Assembly (NCBI RefSeq): GCF_002479495.1
Contig: NZ_DLNQ01000005.1
Coordinates: 567,095 to 631,094 of the forward strand
Direction: 5' to 3'
From: Brevundimonas sp. UBA7506
Lineage (GTDB): Bacteria > Pseudomonadota > Alphaproteobacteria > Caulobacterales > Caulobacteraceae
DNA length: 64,000 nucleotides
Positions 8,370 through 15,802 of this stretch are shown piece by piece (position 1 is the first letter of the stretch; the number at the start of each line of letters is the position of its first letter). The notes beneath the pieces were generated by a model. The model was given only the letters and a program-made list of their open reading frames with translations, had not been told where the DNA came from and ran no database searches. The position numbers were made by a program, and so were the translations under genes.

Positions 8370-9815
8370 TCAGGCGCGCTTCATCGGCGCAACCGCCAGC
8401 ACAGGAAGCTGCAGCGTCCGGCTGGCCGTGGACGGCGTCGAGAAGCCCTTGCGCAGGAAGACGCGCAGCAGGCCGACGCACAGCGCCGTGAACCCGGCGA
8501 ACAGGAAGGCGGCGATCAGCAGCAAGGCCTTCATGCTCTTGCCCTTGGACGGAGGCTGGGCGCGCTCGATGACCGTGACGTTATCGGCCCCGGCCTTGAC
8601 CAGCTCGTTATCGGCGCGGCTCTGGGTCTCGCGCAGCTGGAATTCGCGGATCGAGGCGGACAGAACCTCGCGATTGCCCGACAGGGTGGCGTTGCGCGAC
8701 TCCAGCTCGGTGAGGCGGGCCTGACGCGCGCGCAGATCCACCACCTGGCGGTCCAGAACAGCCAGACGCGCCGCAAGCGAGTCGCGTTCCGCCTGGGCGT
8801 TGATCCGCGTGGTCTCCAGCTCGACCCAGATGGGATTCGGTCCGGTGCGAACCTCCTTGGCGCCGACCGCCGTGCCGGTGCCGACATAGGACTGCAACTG
8901 GGCGATCTGGGTTTCGATCTCACGGACCGGCGCCGCATCGGGCTGATAGCGCGCCAGCAAGGTTTCGCGCTGGGTCCGCAGCTGCAGAATCTGGTCTTGC
9001 GCCGAAATGTTCAGATCCTGCTGCAGGGCGATTTCCGCCGGCGTGCGGTTCTGCTGCGCCACCAGGGTCGCCAGCCGTTGCGACGCCTGGTTCAACTGCG
9101 CCTGCACGTTCATTCGTTCCGCAAAGACCGACTGATAGGTTCCGGCCAGGGTCGCCTTGGCCGTGGCGAAGTCGCCGATGTCGTTGCTGCTCAGGAAGGC
9201 CTCATAGGCCCGGTCGGCGTCCGCCAGTTCGCCCTCGAAGGTCTGGCGCTGCGTCTGGATGGCGGGGGTCGCCCGGTCCTGAAACACCTCCCGACGATAG
9301 GTCAGGTACTGGTCGATGACCGTATTCAGAACCCGCGCCGACAGGGCGGGATCATCGCTCTTGTAGGACAGGCCGACGACCGGACTCAGCGGCGCGGCCG
9401 TCACATCCAGACCCGCGCTGACGGCGCGCACGGCCGAGGCTTCCTGCTCCTGCAAAGTTCCTGTTGCGGGATGCCCTTCCTGAAAAGTCTCGACCCCCAG
9501 AGCCCGGACGACCCGCTGCTTGACCTCCAGGCTGTTCAGGATGGCGGCTTCCGATTGCGCCACCTCGCCCGCGGCGGGCGGCGTGGCGCGGTCGGTTGCG
9601 CCCACGCGCGGTTGATAGACATATTCCTGGCCCACGCCGACGAACAGGCTGGCGCCGGCCGTGTAGGTCTTCTTCATCGTCAGCGCCGCCGCCACGCCGA
9701 TGGCGAACAGGACGGCGAACACCAGCACCATGATCCACAGCTCGCGCAACAGCAGCGCCACGACGTCGATGACGCCGTATCGCGGTCGGGCTGCAGCATA
9801 GGCTGTCGAACGCAT
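8370..9815 (-). CDS. hfsA: HfsA-like polysaccharide co-polymerase/chain-length protein (Wzc/GumC type)
   Basis: Inner-membrane protein of 481 residues with one membrane segment near each end (about 24-46 and 428-450). Between them is a large periplasmic region that starts with a Wzz-like domain and continues into long coiled-coil helices rich in Gln, Ala and Arg. It carries no kinase domain; that part is the separate hfsB. Proteins of this class link polymerisation to the outer-membrane export channel. It is transcribed divergently from hfsD across 118 bases. Confidence 0.88.
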   Translation of the reverse strand: MRSTAYAAARPRYGVIDVVALLLRELWIMVLVFAVLFAIGVAAALTMKKTYTAGASLFVGVGQEYVYQPRVGATDRATPPAAGEVAQSEAAILNSLEVKQRVVRALGVETFQEGHPATGTLQEQEASAVRAVSAGLDVTAAPLSPVVGLSYKSDDPALSARVLNTVIDQYLTYRREVFQDRATPAIQTQRQTFEGELADADRAYEAFLSSNDIGDFATAKATLAGTYQSVFAERMNVQAQLNQASQRLATLVAQQNRTPAEIALQQDLNISAQDQILQLRTQRETLLARYQPDAAPVREIETQIAQLQSYVGTGTAVGAKEVRTGPNPIWVELETTRINAQAERDSLAARLAVLDRQVVDLRARQARLTELESRNATLSGNREVLSASIREFQLRETQSRADNELVKAGADNVTVIERAQPPSKGKSMKALLLIAAFLFAGFTALCVGLLRVFLRKGFSTPSTASRTLQLPVLAVAPMKRA

Positions 9816-9863
9816 GAACCAGGGGATTCCGTTGAAGTCGATCGCACCTTTGCGGCCTGTGCG

Positions 9864-9878
9864 TTAACCACGCGTTAC
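9864..9878. promoter_or_regulatory. CtrA-like box between hfsA and hfsD
   Basis: TTAA-N7-TTAC lies in the divergent hfsA/hfsD intergenic region, 49 bases from the hfsA start and 56 bases from the hfsD start. The CtrA consensus is TTAA-N7-TTAA, so this is one base off. Cell-cycle control of holdfast genes would make sense, but the call rests only on the match. Confidence 0.35.
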
Positions 9879-9933
9879 CCATAACCGTTCAGCTTCACCT
9901 TCCGTCCGCATTCTCAGCCAGGTCGCCGCCTCC

Positions 9934-10653
9934 ATGATGCCTGATCGCCGCTTCGTCCTGATGGCCCTGGCCGCCGGCCTGACCGGCTGTGGCGCCGCCG
10001 CTGCGGACGACGCTCGCCGCATTCAGGGCGTTTCCTCCGACCGCTTCCCCGACATCGACTTCGCCGACTGGACCGATGTCGAGCCCGAGTACCTCCTGTA
10101 CCCCGGCGACGAGATCGAGGTCGCGACCCCCACCGCCTCCGAGCTCACCCGCCAACTCAAGATCGGGCCGGACGGCCGCATCTCCCTGCCCCTGCTTGGG
10201 CACGTGATGGCGGCGGACCGCACCTTGTCGCAGCTCGAGTCCGATATTTCAGCGGGTTACGCCACGCAGCTCAGACGCCCCGAGGTCGAGGTCACCTTGC
10301 GTCTGGCCGGTCCGCTCAAGGTCTGGGTCGACGGCGAGGTCCGCAATCCGGGCGTCTTCGACATGCCCGGCGACATCGACGCCTATCAGGCGGTGATCCA
10401 GGCTGGCGGCGCCCTGCCCTCGGCCAAGACCCGGCAAGCCGCCCTGATCCGGCGCGGACCGGGCGGCGTGCGCATGATGCGCGTGGTGGATCTGCGCCCC
10501 CGTCGGGGCGAAGCTGTGGCCCTGCGACGCGGAGACATCATCTTCGTCCCGCGCTCGACCCTGGGCGAACTGGCGGCCTTCTTCACCCTGTTCCGTTCAG
10601 CCCTGCCAATCGGCTTCAGCTACGCCCTGAACGGCGGCTACGCCTCGACCTGA
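9934..10653 (+). CDS. hfsD: HfsD-like polysaccharide export lipoprotein (Wza family)
   Basis: Outer-membrane export channel subunit of the Wza family, 239 residues. The N-terminus (MMPDRRFVLMALAAGLTGC) ends in a lipobox with Cys19 as the likely lipidated residue. A polysaccharide-export domain follows (YLLYPGDEIEVATPT, then LKIGPDGRISLPLLG) with a SLBB-like repeat (VWVDGEVRNPGVFDM). It is shorter than E. coli Wza, as HfsD proteins are. It stands alone on the + strand, divergent from hfsA-hfsB, completing the export machine. Confidence 0.9.
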   Translation: MMPDRRFVLMALAAGLTGCGAAAADDARRIQGVSSDRFPDIDFADWTDVEPEYLLYPGDEIEVATPTASELTRQLKIGPDGRISLPLLGHVMAADRTLSQLESDISAGYATQLRRPEVEVTLRLAGPLKVWVDGEVRNPGVFDMPGDIDAYQAVIQAGGALPSAKTRQAALIRRGPGGVRMMRVVDLRPRRGEAVALRRGDIIFVPRSTLGELAAFFTLFRSALPIGFSYALNGGYAST

Positions 10654-10748
10654 ACAGGCCCATCCTGACGAGCTTCCATATTCGGGAGGGCGTCATGGTT
10701 CGCTTTCGACCCATTGCGGACACGAGCACAACAATCCAATGTCGCCCG

Positions 10749-11105
10749 ATGTCGACCCAAGATAGCCTGACTATAGGGGACCGCGTGCGGCTTGGCGGCG
10801 GCTATGAACCCGATCCCGCTTGGCTGTCCGGTCGGACATCGGTTCTTGGCACGGTGAGCCAGTTCATACCCGATCAGAATGGATCGCGTGCTGTCGTGGT
10901 CCAGCTCGACGAACCAATCAGTGGCGAAAGCCTGTCTGGTTCGACGGTCGTGCTTCAGCTTCGGTATGCCGATGCGAAATGGGAGCCGACCGAGACCGTG
11001 CATGTCGAACTGTGCGATTTCACTCCCGAGCCGAAGGTCTGGAAAAATCGGCGTCAGGGTGAATGGATCGAAAGCCACGCCACTTATCGCTTGGTTTCTG
11101 GCTGA
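10749..11105 (+). CDS. Hypothetical protein, 118 residues
   Basis: The start chosen is MSTQDSLTIGDRV; an upstream in-frame ATG would translate the hairpin repeat and is rejected. The product is soluble and acidic, predicted mostly beta (GDRVRLGGGYEPDP, SVLGTVSQFI, RAVVVQLDEP, TVVLQLRYAD), suggesting a small barrel. I recognise no family. Base composition is visibly less GC-rich than the neighbouring hfs genes, and the gene lies in a repeat-rich patch, so recent acquisition is possible. Function unknown. Confidence 0.6.
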   Translation: MSTQDSLTIGDRVRLGGGYEPDPAWLSGRTSVLGTVSQFIPDQNGSRAVVVQLDEPISGESLSGSTVVLQLRYADAKWEPTETVHVELCDFTPEPKVWKNRRQGEWIESHATYRLVSG

Positions 11106-11275
11106 CCATCGGGTCCGCTAACAACGCCTAGCTGACGTCGACGGTGCCCGCTTTTCGGCTTAGCGGCCAACGTCCGCTTTCGGCACCGAAGCACAGGACT
11201 GAAATCGACCCGTCAGCGACGCTGACAGAGTCCGCTTTCAGGTTTGCGGATTGCGGATTGCTGTTAGGTTTGGCC

Positions 11276-11494
11276 ATGGAACACGACCAAGTTGACGATC
11301 GCAAGAGCTTCGCTGCCTATGTCGGCGTGCTTAGGCAGCAACTCATTTCTGGCGGCCAGGACTGGGAAAACATTGACCTGCCCAGCTTCTTGGAAGCGAT
11401 GCAGGCATGGGCGCAAGACTCGCAGCAAGCCGTCCAGGCCAACCCATGGCGGCACGCTGCCGAAGTCATCACCGCCGCCATTGGTTACGAGTAG
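11276..11494 (+). CDS. Small DUF7660-like protein
   Basis: The 72-residue frame begins MEHDQVDDRKSFAAYVGVL. Its pattern of a lone acidic helix, WENIDLPSFLEAMQAWAQD and a final helix with NPWRHAAEVITAA resembles the short DUF7660 family as I remember it; this was not searched. Upstream in-frame codons are ignored because they run through the hairpin repeats. It shares the AT-richer patch with the preceding hypothetical gene. Such proteins often occur in variable neighbourhoods; no biochemical role is known to me. Confidence 0.65.
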   Translation: MEHDQVDDRKSFAAYVGVLRQQLISGGQDWENIDLPSFLEAMQAWAQDSQQAVQANPWRHAAEVITAAIGYE

Positions 11495-11641
11495 CTGACG
11501 TCCGCTATCCACCCACTGCGGACGTTCGTCGCGGCTGCTTTTGGGAACCAAGGTCAATTTTGATCGAGAGACCGATCGAAAGACAGCGCTTCCGCCGCTT
11601 GAGCGAGCTTAAAACCCGCCCCGCCCAAACAGGCTAACCCA

Positions 11642-11718
<77 letters not shown>

Positions 11719-11785
11719 ATCCGATGGAGCGCCCTCATGACACGGCGGGCGCCGGACCGCAACGCATTCAACGCCTTAATCTGGA

Positions 11786-12256
11786 TCAGGGACGAAAGAA
11801 GCTGTGGCGGACCTGGTCGCCGGGCTTGGCGCCGATTTCTTCGGCACGGCCCGCGCGCAGCTCCAGCACGCCGTTGGCGGCCCCGTTCGAGGGCAGAGGC
11901 GTTTCTGAATAGGGCGTGGCGTGGCTGGCGATGGAGACGATGCGGCCCTGCGGATCGATATAGATGATGTCCAGAGAACTGGGCGTGTTCTTCATCCAGA
12001 AGCTCTGCTCGGTCGCCGCCGGGAACTGGAACAGCATCCCCCGGTCGTCTTCCAGAGGGGGACGATACATCAGGCCGCGCTCGCGCTCGGCCTCGTTATC
12101 CGCGATCTCGACCATGAACCTGTGCTCGCCCGAGGCCGTGACGATGCTGAGCGGCTCCAGCGGCCGCCCTGCCGCATCCACCGGCCCCTTGGGCGCGCAG
12201 GCCGAGGCCAGGCCCGCCAGTGCGGCCGCCAGCACGATACGACGCGAGAAACCCAT
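11786..12256 (-). CDS. DUF192 family exported protein
   Basis: A 156-residue protein beginning MGFSRRIVLAAALAGLASAC: a basic, hydrophobic export signal with a possible lipidated Cys20, although the lipobox is weak (A in place of L at -3). The mature part has the DUF192 hallmarks ADNEAERERGLMYRPPL, GMLFQF and SFWMKNTPSSLDIIYID. The family forms a small beta fold whose function is not well known. It follows the cold-shock gene by 25 bases on the same strand, an arrangement common in alphaproteobacteria, so the two are probably co-transcribed. Confidence 0.88.
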   Translation of the reverse strand: MGFSRRIVLAAALAGLASACAPKGPVDAAGRPLEPLSIVTASGEHRFMVEIADNEAERERGLMYRPPLEDDRGMLFQFPAATEQSFWMKNTPSSLDIIYIDPQGRIVSIASHATPYSETPLPSNGAANGVLELRAGRAEEIGAKPGDQVRHSFFRP

Positions 12257-12281
12257 GACTTCGCCCCTTAGAGGGCGAAAC

Positions 12282-12875
12282 CTATTCGCCCGGCCTGATC
12301 GCAGCCACCACCAGCCCCTTGGGACCGTCGGCGAACCGCACCTGCACCGCATCGCCCGGCACCAGATCATCCAGTCCGCAGCGCCGCAGCGTTTCGACAT
12401 GGACGAAGATATCGCCGGCCGCGCCGTCGCGCACCACGAATCCATAGCCCTTGGTGCGATTGAACCATTTGACGACGGCCGTCTCCATGGGACCGTCCGC
12501 AGAAGCGTCTATCGCCGCCCGCGGCGACACCGAAGCACGCGCCGCCTCTCGCCGCACCGGCAAGGGCGCCCCTTCGCCCAGATCAATGACGCGCACGACC
12601 TGCCAACCCTTGGGCCGGCGCGCGCACTCGCACGTGATCGCGGCACCTTCAGCGGCGGCCTCATGCCCCCCGTCCCGCAGGCTGCTGACGTGCAAAAGCA
12701 CGTCTTTCAATTCCGTCAGGTCCGGCTCGTCAGGCACGATGAAGCCGTACCCCTTGCCCGGATCGAACCACTTCACCGTACCGGCGATCAAAACGATGTC
12801 CGGCGCTTCAATCTCGTCGTAATCCGACAACTCACAACCCCCGCCTGCAACGCGCGCAGCCGCTATGATTAACAC
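12282..12875 (-). CDS. Double cold-shock-domain protein (CspD type)
   Basis: Nucleic-acid-binding protein with two cold-shock domains. The first starts at [15 protein letters not shown] and the second at [15 protein letters not shown], each carrying the RNP1-type aromatic patch, joined by a flexible Ala/Arg linker. Caulobacter CspC and CspD share this double architecture and respond to stationary phase. The start is uncertain: GTG at 12875 gives 197 residues, but a TTG at 12830 follows a G-rich ribosome-binding-like stretch and would start [10 protein letters not shown], a more family-like N-terminus. Confidence 0.9.
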   Translation of the reverse strand: MLIIAAARVAGGGCELSDYDEIEAPDIVLIAGTVKWFDPGKGYGFIVPDEPDLTELKDVLLHVSSLRDGGHEAAAEGAAITCECARRPKGWQVVRVIDLGEGAPLPVRREAARASVSPRAAIDASADGPMETAVVKWFNRTKGYGFVVRDGAAGDIFVHVETLRRCGLDDLVPGDAVQVRFADGPKGLVVAAIRPGE

Positions 12876-12990
12876 GGTTCTTTGAGTGGCGGAAAAACAA
12901 AAATGACGATTTTAAGGTCGCGGGCGCACAAAAAGGCGCGCCGCAGCAAAACGCGCCGGAAACCATCGATGTCAGGGAGATAGCTCCGCG

Positions 12991-13065
12991 TGGCAGTCCC
13001 TAGGGGAGTCGAACCCCTCTTTTCAGGTTGAAAACCTGACGTCCTAACCGATAGACGAAGGGACC
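12991..13065 (-). tRNA. tRNA-Glu (anticodon TTC), downstream copy
   Basis: Acceptor arms GGTCCCT and AGGGACT pair (first pair G-U), the anticodon loop contains TTC, and GCCA is encoded at the 3' end. It is identical through the tRNA body to the copy at 13225-13299. Confidence 0.96.
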
Positions 13066-13224
13066 GCTGCGCGGAGGAGTGGTCTGATAGCCGCCCTCTT
13101 CGGACGACGCAAGTCTGTTTTTCAACTTTCCGAACAAAGACTTCGCCGACGCACCATGCGCGCGAAAACGCCCCTTGCGGAACGATTGAGGCTGTCGATG
13201 TCGGGGGAGAGCGAAGGCTCCGCG

Positions 13225-13299
13225 TGGCAGTCCCTAGGGGAGTCGAACCCCTCTTTTCAGGTTGAAAACCTGACGTCCTAACCGATAGACGAAGGGACC
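13225..13299 (-). tRNA. tRNA-Glu (anticodon TTC), upstream copy
   Basis: Same sequence as the tRNA at 12991-13065. The period between copies is 234 bases, and similarity extends a little into both flanks (GGCTCCGCG or AGCTCCGCG before the tRNA, GCTGCGCGGAGGA after it, + strand reading). This indicates a tandem duplication. Confidence 0.96.
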
Positions 13300-13407
13300 G
13301 CTGCGCGGAGGACCGGGGTAATAGCCGTCGATTCCGCCGCTTGCAAGCGCTTGCTGCGCAGTTTGTGCGACTTTTTCAAAGACCTGCGCTCGGCCACGCT
13401 GGAAACC

Positions 13408-15210
13408 TCAGGCCATGCGCGGGTCGGCCACGTCCTCGATCTCGAACTGCACCCCGCGACGGCCGTTCCAGTCGTCCGCCTTCAGCCGCCCGACCAGATT
13501 CAGCCCGCCCTGCCCCGCCAGCAGCGCCTTGCCCCCGGGCAGGTCGGCGCAACGCCAGGCGATACCCCGCACCGAGGCCCCGTCCGGCCCGACCAGACGA
13601 CAGCGCACATGGCCGCCGTTCATCGCGACCGGCTCGCGCGCCTGCACGCCTTGCAGGGCGAACAGGGGCTCCGGGTTGGCGGGACCATAGGGCGCCAACT
13701 GCTCAAAAGCCTCGAACAGGTCGCGGGTCGCCGCGCGCGGATCGATCAGGGCGTCCACCTCGACCCAATCCTGGGCCACGGCCTCGGCCCGCTCGCCCGA
13801 CAGCCGATCGTTGAGGAAGGCGCGCAGTTCGTCGATGCGGTCCGCCGCCACCGTCAGGCCCGCCGCCATGGCGTGTCCGCCCCCGGCGATCAGCACGCCC
13901 TCGTTCCAGGCCGCCTGCACGGCGCGCCCCAGATTCATGCCCGGCTGCGACCGACCCGACCCCTTGCCCACGCCGTTGATCGCGTCGACGCCGATGACGA
14001 TGACCGGCTTCCTCCAGCGTTCGCGCAGGCGCCCGGCCACGATGCCGACCACGCCGGGGTGCCAGTCCTCGCCCGAAACCACCACCAGAGCCGACTCGTC
14101 CGCGTGCGCGCCCGTCGCCTCGACACGGCGCACGGCCTGTTCCGTCACCTGGGCCTCGACCTCGCGCCGGGCGAGGTTCAGCCCGTCCAGCTCCTGCGCC
14201 AGCATCCTGGCCTCATCGGGGTCGTCGGTGGACAGCAGGCGCGCCCCCAGGTCCGACTTGCCGATCCGCCCGCCCGCATTGATGCGCGGCCCCAGGATGA
14301 AGCCCGCGTGGTTCGACTTGGCCGGTCCCGGCTCAGCCCCGGCGGCGGCCAGCAGGGCGCGCAGCCCGGGATTGTTCCAGTCCGACATGACCTTCAGGCC
14401 CAGACTGGTCAGCGCCCGGTTGAAGCCGGTCAGCCCCGTCACGTCGCAAATGGCCCCCATGGCCGCCAGGTCCAGCCACTGGCGAATATCGGGCTCGCTC
14501 TTGCCCTCGAACAGGTCCCTCGCCCGCGCCTCGCGGTTCAACGCCGCGAGCAAAACAAAGACCACCCCCGCCGCCGCCAGATTGCCCTGCCCCGACTCGC
14601 AGCCCGGCCGGTTCGGATTGACCACGGCCAGACAGGCCGGCGGCTCCTCGCGCATCATGTGGTGGTCGATGACCACGACCTTCAACCCGATGGCCGCGGC
14701 GTGGGCCACCGCCTCATTGGCCGCCGCGCCGCAGTCGACGGTGATGACCAGATCGGCGCCGCGCGCCTTCAGCGTATCGAACGCTCGCGCGCTGGGGCCG
14801 TATCCCTCGGTCAGACGGTCAGGGACATAGATGGGCAGGTCCGCTCCGAAGGTGCGGAACCAGCGCACCAGTAGGGCCGCGCTGGAGGCGCCGTCCACGT
14901 CATAGTCGGCAAAGACGTGAATGCTGCTGCCCGCCTGCAAGGCGTCAACGATGGCGCTGGCCGCCGTATCCATGTCCATAAAGCTGGAGGGATCGGGGAA
15001 CAGAGCCCGCAGCGTCGGCGTCAGGAAGTTGCGGCCCTGATCCGCCGCCACGCCGCGCGCGGCCAGGGCCCGCGCCATCGGCTCGTCCAGATCAAGAGCC
15101 TGCATATGGGCGCGGATGGTTCCTGCCTCGGCCGGACGCTGTCGCCAGGCGCGCCCCGACAGGGACCGCGAAACGCCGAGAAAGGCGGGAGCATTGCTGC
15201 CGTCAGCCAT
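13408..15210 (-). CDS. recJ: Single-stranded-DNA exonuclease RecJ
   Basis: 5'-3' ssDNA exonuclease used in recombination and mismatch repair, 600 residues, close to the family norm. DHH-family motifs are clear: ADYDVDG (about 101-107), TVDCGAAANEA, VIDHHMM (about 178) and GPRINAGGRIG. The DHHA1 motif GGGHAMAAG follows, and a C-terminal OB-like domain ends the protein. It is the last gene of a short minus-strand group after a small lipoprotein gene. Confidence is high. Confidence 0.96.
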   Translation of the reverse strand: MADGSNAPAFLGVSRSLSGRAWRQRPAEAGTIRAHMQALDLDEPMARALAARGVAADQGRNFLTPTLRALFPDPSSFMDMDTAASAIVDALQAGSSIHVFADYDVDGASSAALLVRWFRTFGADLPIYVPDRLTEGYGPSARAFDTLKARGADLVITVDCGAAANEAVAHAAAIGLKVVVIDHHMMREEPPACLAVVNPNRPGCESGQGNLAAAGVVFVLLAALNREARARDLFEGKSEPDIRQWLDLAAMGAICDVTGLTGFNRALTSLGLKVMSDWNNPGLRALLAAAGAEPGPAKSNHAGFILGPRINAGGRIGKSDLGARLLSTDDPDEARMLAQELDGLNLARREVEAQVTEQAVRRVEATGAHADESALVVVSGEDWHPGVVGIVAGRLRERWRKPVIVIGVDAINGVGKGSGRSQPGMNLGRAVQAAWNEGVLIAGGGHAMAAGLTVAADRIDELRAFLNDRLSGERAEAVAQDWVEVDALIDPRAATRDLFEAFEQLAPYGPANPEPLFALQGVQAREPVAMNGGHVRCRLVGPDGASVRGIAWRCADLPGGKALLAGQGGLNLVGRLKADDWNGRRGVQFEIEDVADPRMA

Positions 15211-15273
15211 GGAATATCCTTGTCAGCCCGGCCATCATTCCGGGATTCTGTCGTTCAGACGACAGAAGCGGCT

Positions 15274-15738
15274 TCAGGAGCGCGGGCGATCAATCGGCGG
15301 CGGCGCGGCGGCGCGACGACGCAGGGCTTCAGCGAAGGCCTCAACCTCCTCCGGCGTCTGGGCGCCGATCGGGGCCATCTTCGCCGGATCAAAGCGACGG
15401 GTGATCGATTCGACATAGGCCGTCGGATCGTCGCTCAGGGTCCAGTCGATGCCCGCCACCTGGCGCGCCAGGGCGCCGCTGTCGGCGTTCAGCGCCTGCA
15501 CGTTCGCCGCCACCTGGGCCGGCTGCGGCAGGTCCGTCGGCGTGGCCGGGAAATCAGCCCAGCGGGGGTACTCGCGTTTCTGGTCCACCAGTTCCTGAAT
15601 GCGCGGCGCCAGCGGCGAGGTCGCGTCCGTCTGCGGGTCGAACGAGCCGACGCAGCCGCCCGTAAACAGCAGCAGGCCGGTCATCGCCGGCGCCATGGTC
15701 TTTTTCGGCAGGAACACGTTCATCTCGACCCCGGTCAT
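15274..15738 (-). CDS. Small lipoprotein of unknown function
   Basis: 154 residues with a signal ending TGLLLFTGGC, a good lipobox. The mature part is soluble, with VDQKREYPRWADFPATPTDLP, a central Ala/Gln/Asn-rich helix and a basic Pro/Arg tail. The start could instead be the ATG at 15723 (MNVFLPKK), which leaves a more normal signal peptide. It lies 63 bases upstream of recJ on the same strand and is divergent from phaC. I do not recognise a named family. Confidence 0.75.
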   Translation of the reverse strand: MTGVEMNVFLPKKTMAPAMTGLLLFTGGCVGSFDPQTDATSPLAPRIQELVDQKREYPRWADFPATPTDLPQPAQVAANVQALNADSGALARQVAGIDWTLSDDPTAYVESITRRFDPAKMAPIGAQTPEEVEAFAEALRRRAAAPPPIDRPRS

Positions 15739-15802
15739 ATGCCATCATCGCGCCCGGAGGAAGGCTCGCGACCCGACGCGCGCCGGTTCCGGAGGTTCGC
15801 CC

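Larger units (their letters stand above)
10698..11524. repeat. Cluster of dispersed GTCCGC...GCGGAC hairpin repeats
   Basis: Four related units occur at 10698-10721, 11171-11195, 11230-11251 and 11499-11524. The best one has arms CGTCCGC and GCGGACG around a 12-base loop. The others share TCCGCTTTC or GACCCATTGCGGAC but have decayed. They lie around two small genes and look like a short intergenic palindromic repeat family. The first unit overlaps an apparent upstream extension of the 10749 gene, which argues that the extension is not real. Confidence 0.6.
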
